A DNA stretch of 64,000 bases from Riptortus pedestris (lineage: Eukaryota; Arthropoda; Insecta; Hemiptera; Alydidae), in the NCBI GenBank assembly GCA_019009955.1, contig CM032229.1, forward strand, positions 79,487,001-79,551,000, written 5' to 3'. The position numbers and the translations under genes were made by a program. Within the stretch, counting starts at the first letter, position 1. The number at the start of each line of letters is the position of its first letter. The notes under the pieces were generated by a model. It was not told the origin of the DNA, made no database searches, and was given only the letters and a program-made list of their open reading frames with translations. Shown here in pieces: positions 56,693 to 64,000 of the stretch.

Positions 56693-59600
56693 TCATAATT
56701 AGCAAGAGATTTCTTAATTAAAACCTATATAATGGTGCTGAGAAAGTCTGAAAACAAACTATCTCAAAATTTGATAACCATGATCTAATAGTAGATATAT
56801 CCAAAAAATAAATGCAGTATTTTCAGGAATTGAGTTTTAGAAAAATTAAAAACCCTGTCTACTTGGGCTATATTTCTAATAGGATATCTGTAAATAATTA
56901 TGTTTCTTTGCACATTTAATAAAAAATAAAATTAAATTAAATTATTAATTAACATCCACTTTAATACATTTAATAGAAGTAAGTATTGTGATCATTCTGT
57001 TTTAAAACCTCTTCTGTCAATTGTACTTATCCAATTATTCAAAATTAAATTTTAAGGGTCACTTTTAATTTCTTAACAGACACAATTCTGTTGTTTTTCC
57101 TTATTTTTTTCTCGCACGAGCAGGTAAATTTGGTAAGACTTTAAAAAAATCTCTGATTTACCAACTAACTTTTATACTGAGTGTCCTTGATAAAATGGCC
57201 ACTCTTGAAATATCTTGAAAAAGAAGCATTTTAGCAAAAAAATTTCAAAGAAACGAATTTGTCATTTGCCATATGAGGTAAAATATGGCTAATCTTTTTT
57301 TCAAAAATCCCTCTTCCATTTACAATGTAATTCCATACATTGGACAATCGAATCTACATCTCTTTAAATACTTTCTGGGATGATTCCTAAAGAAAATAAT
57401 AATAATAATAATAAAAACCATAAATTTCCGTTTTTCATTAAGAACTTTGTTATCATATAAGTGACACCATAAGTAAAAGGTTCTAGTCTACTTTTATTAC
57501 ACCCTAAGGATGAATAAAACAAATTTTAAGGAATCGTCTATGTTGTGCGAAGAAGCACAACAAAGAACCAATAGATGGACAAGTTGGCCATCCTAAAAGG
57601 ATTTATTTTTTCAGTGCAAAAATACTTTAATAAAATGTATAATGAAAGATACACCAATCACTTCACAATGTGTTTTAGTGACAAACAGACAACAGACTGA
57701 TTCAAACATCAGAGTGTCCTTTACACATGGTGGTTCAACTAATACAGCATCAAGTTCTAGTTGAAGAGCTACTTAAATATTGCTGTTACAATTTCTGGAA
57801 GGCCACAAATAATGTCATGTGAATCCTCTTACAAATACAAAAACCTCCTACAACAACTCCAGCCTTTATAAGATGTGTTACAATAAAAGAGTAAGAGATA
57901 AAGTGTCTTGATCTTTTTGTGTTGGGGAAGTAGATTACTACTGATAAGACTACTGACTAATACTATTAATTGTAGCTAGTTTTAATAACATTATTTGGAG
58001 GAGTTTTATCTATAATTATACAAGAAAAATTATTTTACTGATACACAGTCCTATTACTTCAATCTAATAGGACGATAATAGAATAGATGCCTTCATTTAG
58101 CTATCCCAAGGTTGATTTAAGTCCAATAAATGAATAAGCATATGCACACACAACTGATAAGCACTTAAAAATATATGTCCTTTATAAATACTTTATGACT
58201 AATGATATTAAAACTATCTATATAACTTAATACATCTTCATATGAATCCTAATTTTACTTTATTATCACTGTAATGCTTATAGATTTGGTAATTTTATTT
58301 TTCTTTATAACACACAGTGCTTAACACGACATAATGTAAGTAATAAATTTGTTTTAATTGAAGGGATACTAAAACAAAAGCAGTTTTAACAAAACTGCAT
58401 AAAAAGGAACAAGCTGTTCAAGTTTTGGTAGCAATCTGTCATTACGTCGCTACTAGAGTTTAGAGTATAGAATATGGGGTGGATTCAGATAAAAAATATT
58501 TAAAAAATTCTATTTCCCATAATCAAACAAAACTAAAATAACTGAGGGAGGAAAACTGAGATATCCAGAACATAAATTTCAAATTTATTTCTTTATATAC
58601 ACAATGAGTAATTTACCAAGTAATATTTTTGTGATTTTAATAAAATTCATTCTAGAGTTTGAGGAAAATGTTGACTTAAATATACCTGATTTATTCGATA
58701 TTAATTAAGAATTATTGAATTATGAAAACAAACCCATCATTCAGTTATGAAATTGTACCCACCATTCCAAAGAAGACACCTCTTGCTAAGGACTCAGTCA
58801 TAGCTAAAGATAAAACTTCATTCATTTTCTGTCTATAAACACCCATTTCTCGTTCTTCCTTGCTGAATGCCTTTACAGTACGAATATTAGCTATTCTTTC
58901 TTCAGCCACTTGAGTTGCATTCGCAAGAGAATCCTTCAAAAATTATAAGAGAAACAATCAATTGTTGAAAACTATGAATTACATAAAGTAAGATTTTAAA
59001 AATGTATTAAAATAAAGTTTATAAAGAAATAAAGTTTGTTATTCATAAAGAAATGTAACACATATTTTTATACATTGCTAAACATGAGAAAAAAGTCTAA
59101 AAATCAGTGTTATGTTCAAAAAATAAATAAATTATTATATTTTATAAAAATTAACTGATTTTCCTCTTTCTGCAACAATAAATTGTTCAAGATTAATATG
59201 AAAATAGCCCAACAAATATTGTAGTACTTATGTTCCACTTTTTTTTCTTATAGTAATATTAATGTTATGCTCAATCAATAAATATAAGCAGGAGTAAAAA
59301 GTAATGAACAAAAAATTGGATCAGTTGGAGTTTAAAAAAAACAATATTCCATATTCAAATTCGTTAAAAAAGTATTTTTGTATATTAACCACTTGATGTT
59401 TTCTCAACTCCAGTGGTCGTTCCTTTCTTTTTTTGGTCCTATCGAGGTTGGGCTAATGAGAAGGAAACAAAAATGAAACAATGTACAACTGACAAATCAT
59501 CCTTTGCAACTTCTAGATCCTCCATAAATGTGATTAAGGAAGACTTATTATGTGATTTCATCATCATTTAAAAGATGAAAGGCTCGAAATATTCAATAAA

Positions 59601-62600
59601 AATAAAATATTATCTCACTTTCAGGCCCCTGAGCCAAAGGAAATTTATTTTTTAACATGCTAACAATTACTTAAAAAATATATGTTTTGTATTCATCAAA
59701 ATACAATACATATATCTATGATGCTCGTATAGCAGTCATACTGGCTAATGCCTGTCATTAGTCAGCTTATGCAGGCTACAGGCTACCGAGGGATGGCTGT
59801 CTAACAATTCTGCCCTTGAATAGAATTTTCTACACTCAAGCCTTTACTGTGAATGGAATTTTCCTCATGCTGCCTTTATTTCTGGATGGTCTGATGCAGA
59901 AGGTAATGGAAAACCACTGCATGTTTTAGTGGCCCTTTTATTCCCTTGTTCAGTCCCATGAAAATCAGGTTTACTTGTTCATGAGACCAATTACCAGGTG
60001 TAGCCTGTAAATACTACATAATCAAGTGGATAACAGATTATTTTCTTTGTTCGAAATGTAGGAAGAAAAAATTACCTGCACTTTAGTTGTGAGCTTTCTA
60101 ATAAAGCGCCCATATAAAATTGCCATGACAGCAACTGGTGGTACTATACAAAGACTAATGAGGGCTAAAGATGGAGACATATAAAACTGAAAAAAAACCA
60201 TTGATTAGCACACTCATGGATATTAATTCAATGGGTACAATATCTTATAATTCAAAGAAATAAATCATGTTATTCAGAATGGTTAGTAACTTAAAATTGT
60301 GAACTTTCCATTATTGTGAAAGAGAAAAATATTTTTAACTTTAATTTTTTATAGTTAAAAAATTGCATGAGCAGGAGTAGGGGTTTAGTGAAGGATGGAA
60401 ACAAAAAATGCAAATAACGATAACTTTATAAAATAATTCATTTAACAAGATTAGTTATGAAACGCTCTGCTAGTAGTTAAGAGACATGAAATTTCAACCC
60501 TTCTATTCGCCCCCCAGACCTGCTGGGCCCATTTCAGATATTAATGAACTTCACCTTGTGGCCTACATAACATTTTTTATCTTATTACTACATACATGCC
60601 ATATGAGTTGGACTTCACAACCTTGGTAAACAATGAGTCGTGCAATAGGAATTTATTTAGTGGTAAAACTCATTAAATAAAATTCTTAGTTCCAATACTG
60701 GCTAAAAACGTGTGGTAACCTGTAGATGACCAGCCCCAATTAGTCGTAGTTGCATAAAATGAATGTAAATAAATGAAAAAAAAAATTGAATATTTTGGAT
60801 GTTAATGTTCAAACAATGATTGCAACCACTAAGAAGTTACTAATAACTACTAACCATGTAAAAATCTATTTTATATTTGTCCCATTTATTTGTGAACAAG
60901 ACTGAAATTTAAGATATTTGTATACATTAGATATTTGTGCATATAAGAAGCAAACAATTGTTCTACTTAATTCAGACCATATCCAACCCCTGAAGGAACT
61001 GGTTTTCTACTACATTAGCAAGCTATGTAGACTAGACAAATTTTCGTTCTGTTTGAATGTGAATAAAAATCAAATTTGTTTTCAAATATTGTAGCCATGA
61101 ATGCATTACACTCCCATTTTTAAACTTTGCATGCCACAAGAGGTAACAAAATACAATGGCCATTAATTGTTTTTGAAAATGCTCCAGTTGCACAATTCTT
61201 TGAACATTTTTTTCCTTAGCAATCTGTTGCATTAATGTGGAATGCTTACCACAAGCAGTGTTATTCTCAATATAAATTAGAGGATAATTGATAAGAATTA
61301 AGCAGTAGGTACAAGACATGTAAACTCACCATCATAAACATACCAGCAGAAACCATAATTGTCGATCGCAGGCCGTCTGATATATTATTGGTCAGTGTGT
61401 TGCCTACCAGAGATGTGTCAGCAGAGAGTCGGTTTATCAACTCTCCTGTCTTAGCTTTGTCAAAAAAAGCTACTTCTTGTTTTAAGATTGAATTAAATAC
61501 TTTTTCCCTTAATGCTTTTGTTATCCTTTGTGCTGTAAAATAATATTCAAACATTTATTTATTATTAATTGTTCACAAAAATACCTTCAATGGAGAAAGG
61601 CCTTAATTGTAAATTACATTAAAAAAATATTGTGAGGGCAAACATTTTGTAAACAGGCCGATATTATTTTAGCCAAACAAGAGTAAAATTTAAAATAAAA
61701 ATGGTAGGAAAAAACATTTTATCATGTTTATATGAAATTCTCCTCAAAACAAATCTGTAATATTGTATTATTATGCTGCTAAGCATCAGAAATATATGAA
61801 AATAATGAGACGTTTATGCATATTGATCGACATATTGATATTATATTATAAAATTATAGCCTTAACAAATTCTTGAAAACAATAGAATATAAACAGTTAT
61901 AATTAAAAATGTATTCTGCTTCAGGAGTAAAAAATAACAGACATAAGCCTAGAGCAATTTGAAGAATTATTGAATGTTATTTTTAGGGAAATCAACATCA
62001 TAATTGTTCTTATTTCGATTAATGTTTGTAAATGTTCCTTTTGTTTTTTAATAACATCACACTTGAAATCTAGCATTTGTGTTATCTCTAAACAATAAAT
62101 GAGCACAACGAGCTTCTCAATTAGCTCTTTAACTATGATTAAAACAATTTAAGCCGGGAACATACTTTGTAGTCTCAAAATTAGAATTATATGTAATTTG
62201 TTCAAATTTAAAAACATTAAAACAAAGCCATAATCTTAACAAATATGTATTGATATGAATGAAATAAATTTTTTGTAGTAGTTAAAGCAAGTATTTATAG
62301 CTTTTAACATACAAATAGTGTGAAGAATCGAAAGAGTGTAATGATAATTGATGCAGAAAACATTATTTATTGCTTTGAATATACTTGTAAGCAAAAATAT
62401 AGGTCAATGCATACATGTCATATATAATAAAAGTTTATAAACATACCTGATACATTCATTAAATAAACTCTACCAAAATTGCATAGGCCTCCTACAATGA
62501 ACACAGCAAGAAGAATACCACATAATTTATTCAGATTGTCAGTCATTTGTGCAGAATCAGCATCGTATATAATGTCGATAACTTTTCCCAAAGCAAAAGG

Positions 62601-63112
62601 CACAGCCATGGTTACAGTAGACGAAACCAGTAGAAGAAGGACTCCTCCTACAATACTGATTTGATTCATAAATCTTGAAGTAGCAAATAGAGCATTAAGC
62701 ACTGAGGCCAATGAAAATGTTTACCTGTAATTCTGCCACTTTCTGGCCTGGCAAGACGAAGGACCTTTTTAAATTCACCACCTGGCATAAGTTTTACACT
62801 TGGTTTGGTCTTAATATCTGAGAGGGGAGGAGAAACTGCTTTTGTGCTATATAAGTTTTTTAGCCTGTGTGACTGTTTTGAAAACCTGCCAAGTTTTCTC
62901 TGGGTGACCAGATGTTTGATTAAGGAAAATGTTTTCTTATCAGTCACATGTTTATTGCTGGAGGTCTGCAAGAAGCGTTGGCATATCGACAGAGGCACAT
63001 AACGACTAGAATGAGTAAAATATTGATTGCTTCTGCAAAAAATCAATGACCCCATGTTCAGGAAAGGCCCAGCCCTTAGCCTGGGTCCATGAATATGAAT
63101 GTAAGCAATCAT
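51331..63112 (-). CDS. ABCB10: ABCB10-like mitochondrial half ABC transporter, complete
   Basis: Eleven coding exons on the minus strand: 62725-63112, 62447-62647, 61330-61532, 60076-60186, 58763-58933, 55847-56078, 54645-54931, 54012-54236, 53653-53687, 52227-52336, 51331-51452. All have GT-AG borders and matching phases, total 2085 nt (694 aa plus stop). Layout: a basic mitochondrial leader with few acidic residues (~110 aa), six predicted membrane segments (exons 2-6, e.g. [36 protein letters not shown]), then the ATPase: Walker [10 protein letters not shown] (exon 7), Q-loop VSQEP (across exons 7/8), signature LSGGQKQR (exon 8), Walker [10 protein letters not shown] (exon 9), H-loop IAHRLS (exon 10). 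[17 protein letters not shown] and RTVKAF are hallmarks of ABCB10. The family sits in the mitochondrial inner membrane as a homodimer and supports haem synthesis and redox protection. The gene is convergent with the acyl-CoA synthetase. The first ATG at 63112 is assumed; an internal Met (MGSLIFC) is an alternative start. Confidence 0.95.
51585..51860. repeat. SINE-like repeat in ABCB10 intron 10
   Basis: A GC-richer patch with AACCCGGGGATATGTGCGGT and TAGTGGTAGATATACAAATG, CCTTAATCCACATGGCCAC. The last part resembles 27403-27440 (TAGTGGTAGATGTACTCATA, CCTTAACCCGCATGGCCAC), so at least two copies exist. Confidence 0.5.
52227..52336 (-). CDS. ABCB10 exon 10: D-loop and H-loop
   Basis: [20 protein letters not shown], then [17 protein letters not shown], ending in phase 1 at GTAATT. 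Confidence 0.95.
52486..53440 (-). repeat. (TA)n repeat, composite A-B-interior-(TA)n-A' copy in ABCB10 intron 9
   Basis: TTTTAGCAGATTTCCCTTAA (A, plus orientation, 52486-52572) runs directly into the B end (AAAGTCCGTCAGAGGGGCTG, 52574). Interior follows (GGTTAATATTCAAGATAGAG, CCGATTTTAGCCATTAACGA), then (TA)n at 53266-53305, then an inverted A end (GGACATTTGAAGAAATGTTT, GCGTCATGAGTACGACC) to 53440. The two A ends are in inverse orientation, giving a foldback shape. A further interior fragment follows at 53450-53560. Confidence 0.8.
53653..53687 (-). CDS. ABCB10 exon 9: 35-nt microexon with Walker B
   Basis: After TTGCAG and before [17 protein letters not shown] plus two bases of Ser. It holds the Walker B aspartate and the catalytic glutamate. 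It must be included for function, since skipping would remove Walker B and break the frame. Confidence 0.93.
54012..54236 (-). CDS. ABCB10 exon 8: ABC signature
   Basis: 75 codons: [18 protein letters not shown] to ARALIK, with [15 protein letters not shown] near 54018-54062. Phase 0 at both ends. Confidence 0.95.
54645..54931 (-). CDS. ABCB10 exon 7: Walker A
   Basis: [26 protein letters not shown] (A-loop region), GRSGSGKST (P-loop, ~54764-54790) and [13 protein letters not shown], ending in phase 0 at GTAAGT. Confidence 0.95.
55781..55836. repeat. Short direct duplication beside the exon 6 donor
   Basis: CAGGTTATCAGCTAACTCA occurs at 55781-55799 and again at 55819-55837, spaced 38 bp apart. 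The second copy ends within ten bases of the exon 6 splice donor. Confidence 0.85.
55847..56078 (-). CDS. ABCB10 exon 6: TM5 and TM6
   Basis: [20 protein letters not shown], then [20 protein letters not shown] and [18 protein letters not shown]. The donor GTGAAG at 55846 (phase 1) is chosen because it joins to [15 protein letters not shown] in exon 7. The frame stays open past the donor for 11 more codons before a stop, so the exact donor deserves cDNA support. Confidence 0.88.
56249..56524. repeat. 276-bp near-perfect palindrome (foldback) in ABCB10 intron 5
   Basis: The left arm (56249-56386) starts ATCAGGATCAATAAGAAGGC and the right arm (56387-56524) is its inverse complement, with about four mismatches and one indel. 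The centre is a GC-rich CCGGGCGACTCCCCGGGG with no spacer. The 12-mer TTCTTTGAGAAG flanks it at 56196-56207 and 56524-56535, like a target duplication that encloses 41 bp of unpaired sequence as well. No coding capacity. It would fold into a very stable hairpin as RNA or single-stranded DNA. Confidence 0.9.
56600..56692. repeat. (TA)n-rich microsatellite
   Basis: TA runs interrupted by ACATA and AAATATATAC. It is not attached to a recognisable (TA)n repeat copy. Confidence 0.9.
56700..58760 (-). other. Remainder of ABCB10 intron 5
   Basis: AT-rich. A short (AAT)n lies near 57394-57412. No exon, RNA or element was recognised. Confidence 0.5.
58763..58933 (-). CDS. ABCB10 exon 5: intracellular helix
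   Basis: 57 codons: [30 protein letters not shown] and ARGVFFGM, between AAG and GTGGGT, phase 0 at both ends. Confidence 0.94.
59700..60010 (+). repeat. Probable SINE/LINE-tail repeat in ABCB10 intron 4
   Basis: A GC-richer segment with GATGGTCTGATGCAGAAGGT and AATGGAAAACCACTGCATG, a phrase typical of arthropod retroelement tails. There is one copy in the window, so the assignment is weak. Confidence 0.4.
60076..60186 (-). CDS. ABCB10 exon 4: TM4
   Basis: 37 codons, phase 0 at both ends: [20 protein letters not shown], then [17 protein letters not shown], between TTTCAG and GTAATT. Confidence 0.93.
60360..60560 (-). repeat. (TA)n repeat family interior fragment in ABCB10 intron 3
   Basis: GAGCAGGAGTAGGGGTTTAG and TGAAGGATGGAAACAAAAAA plus ATGCAAATA match the block before the interior in other copies. 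It ends with GGGCCCATTTCAGATATTAA. Confidence 0.55.
60598..60785 (+). repeat. SINE family 1 copy in ABCB10 intron 3
   Basis: A head with ATGAGTTGGACTTCACAAC-like sequence, then CTCATTAAATAAAATTCTTA, GTGGTAACCTGTAGATGACC and CCCCAATTAGTCGTAGTTGC. Confidence 0.75.
61330..61532 (-). CDS. ABCB10 exon 3: coupling region and TM3
   Basis: Starts [20 protein letters not shown], with [20 protein letters not shown] and [17 protein letters not shown], ending in phase 0 at GTGAGT. The usual GQRI is AQRI here. Confidence 0.94.
62447..62647 (-). CDS. ABCB10 exon 2: TM1 and TM2
   Basis: [17 protein letters not shown] (TM1), [12 protein letters not shown] loop and [17 protein letters not shown] (TM2), ending MNVS in phase 1 at GTATGT. 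Confidence 0.93.
62725..63112 (-). CDS. ABCB10 exon 1: mitochondrial leader
   Basis: Encodes [20 protein letters not shown] and a long Ser/Arg/Lys-rich leader up to [13 protein letters not shown], ending in phase 1 at GTAAAC. The following intron is only 77 nt (62648-62724); joining gives [13 protein letters not shown], as expected for ABCB10. Confidence 0.88.
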
Positions 63113-64000
63113 TGTCAAGAAAACTTGTCAATACTCCACATCCCAGGAGACCTTAAAATTTTATAATGAATTATAAAAAGAAATTAACAAATAATCCCAA
63201 TAAATCATATTTGTGGATCAACAAAAGCTGTCATAAAAACAACTCACCTCAATCCTTCTCAACAGGAACAAGGAATGATTAATTCCTACTAATGTTTAAA
63301 AATGATATTGCACAATAACAACATAACCTGAAGTGATAGTGTTATCACTGGGACCTCTTTGGACAGCATTGTCAAATTCAAAACTAGAATAAAAAGAGAC
63401 AAGTTATCACTGAAAACTATATTAGATAACTAGTCTAGATTACACACATAGAGATGATAGTTTTGAAACAAGAAGAAAAAATTGATATGAGTTATAGACA
63501 AAAATAAATAGATAGAAAATAGACAAAAATTCTTAATGTTCAAAGATTAATGCATACATATAAGACATGAACATATTTTTCTATTTTTTTTTTCTAGTTT
63601 CGTATTAGTTGAAGCACAAATACAGTTATAAATAATATAGTTATAAGTAATGGTGCAAGGAATGAGCCAAAACTGCAGTTTTAAAAATAAATCGTCTCAC
63701 ACACTAAAGAACATCCCGAAGATTATTGGTGGAGTAGTAGATATGTTATCTCAATAGCTTCCTATCATTTTCTACCTGCTGAATGTACATTTTTGTAACA
63801 TTGGCAGATAAAATGAATACTGATGATTGCTGTAGAAAGAGAATGTACCAATCTAAACTAGAAGTATATTCCTTACCAAAAGAAAGTTGTAGAAATCTAT
63901 TGTTTCTAAAAAAGTAATGTTGACTTGGAATATACGTCTATTTGGTGAGCGATTTTATTTTTGTTGTAGTTACCATTACCATGTTCACCGAGCATACTAA
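63113..64000 (-). other. Upstream of ABCB10: possible 5' UTR intron, otherwise unassigned
   Basis: On the minus strand a consensus-like donor GAG|GTGAGTT (63247) and an acceptor TTTTAAG (63152-63154) could bound a 96-nt 5' UTR intron (63152-63247). No promoter element could be identified with confidence. Confidence 0.3.

Noticed and set aside
62689..62711. A 23-nt intron read from GTAAAC to CCTCAG after ABCB10 exon 1
   Set aside because: It is too short for splicing and gives a non-family sequence. The 77-nt intron to the TTGTAG acceptor restores the expected [13 protein letters not shown] junction.
1..64000. CRISPR arrays, bacterial operons, plasmid or phage features
   Set aside because: The regular repeats present are minisatellites without unique spacers. 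Spliced genes, SINEs and eukaryotic transposons show nuclear animal DNA.

Overview
This is a stretch of animal nuclear genome, almost certainly from an arthropod and most likely an insect. It is AT-rich, its genes are split by GT-AG introns, and the introns and intergenic DNA are full of DNA transposons, SINEs, non-LTR fragments and long (TA)n tracts. There is no bacterial gene organisation and no CRISPR. The species cannot be named from the sequence alone. All protein identities below come from recognising motifs by eye; no search was run.

Three host genes are visible. (1) Positions 451-1652 (+) hold the last two coding exons of an AMP-forming acyl-CoA synthetase of the 4-coumarate-CoA-ligase/luciferase-like family; its 5' part lies outside the window. 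(2) Positions 29007-43190 (+) hold a complete paralogue with eight coding exons that join in phase to about 610 codons and begin with a mitochondrial-type presequence. Its last two exons have exactly the same lengths (156 and 291 nt) as those of gene 1, so the two are tandem duplicates. (3) Positions 51331-63112 (-) hold an ABCB10-type mitochondrial half ABC transporter with eleven coding exons that join in phase to 694 aa, including a 35-nt microexon carrying Walker B. Genes 2 and 3 are convergent, with a mariner element between them.

The rest is mobile-element territory. 1.65-28.9 kb is a repeat-dense intergenic block. It holds a tRNA-derived SINE, many copies of a (TA)n-bearing repeat whose end is a perfect palindrome, two TTAA-flanked piggyBac-type elements (9562-10141, 16359-17285), a decayed Tc1/mariner transposase, a LINE 3' end, a hAT relic, and a Penelope-like element with RT and GIY-YIG domains that is itself split by a pogo-like transposon (20376-22034) and by one of the (TA)n repeats. 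Intron 3 of gene 2 (6.3 kb) holds a (TA)n repeat, a Maverick/adintovirus-like remnant framed by three 106-bp direct repeats and containing an intact 106-aa CARD-like gene, and a third piggyBac element with a broken transposase. Between genes 2 and 3 lie a 71-bp TTAA hairpin and a nearly intact mariner with identical 35-bp inverted repeats and a single nonsense codon. Intron 5 of the ABC transporter contains a 276-bp almost perfect spacerless palindrome flanked by 12-bp direct repeats.

The most notable observations are the CARD-like gene inside the virus-like remnant, the 276-bp palindrome, the 106-bp repeat units, and the recurrent (TA)n element family.
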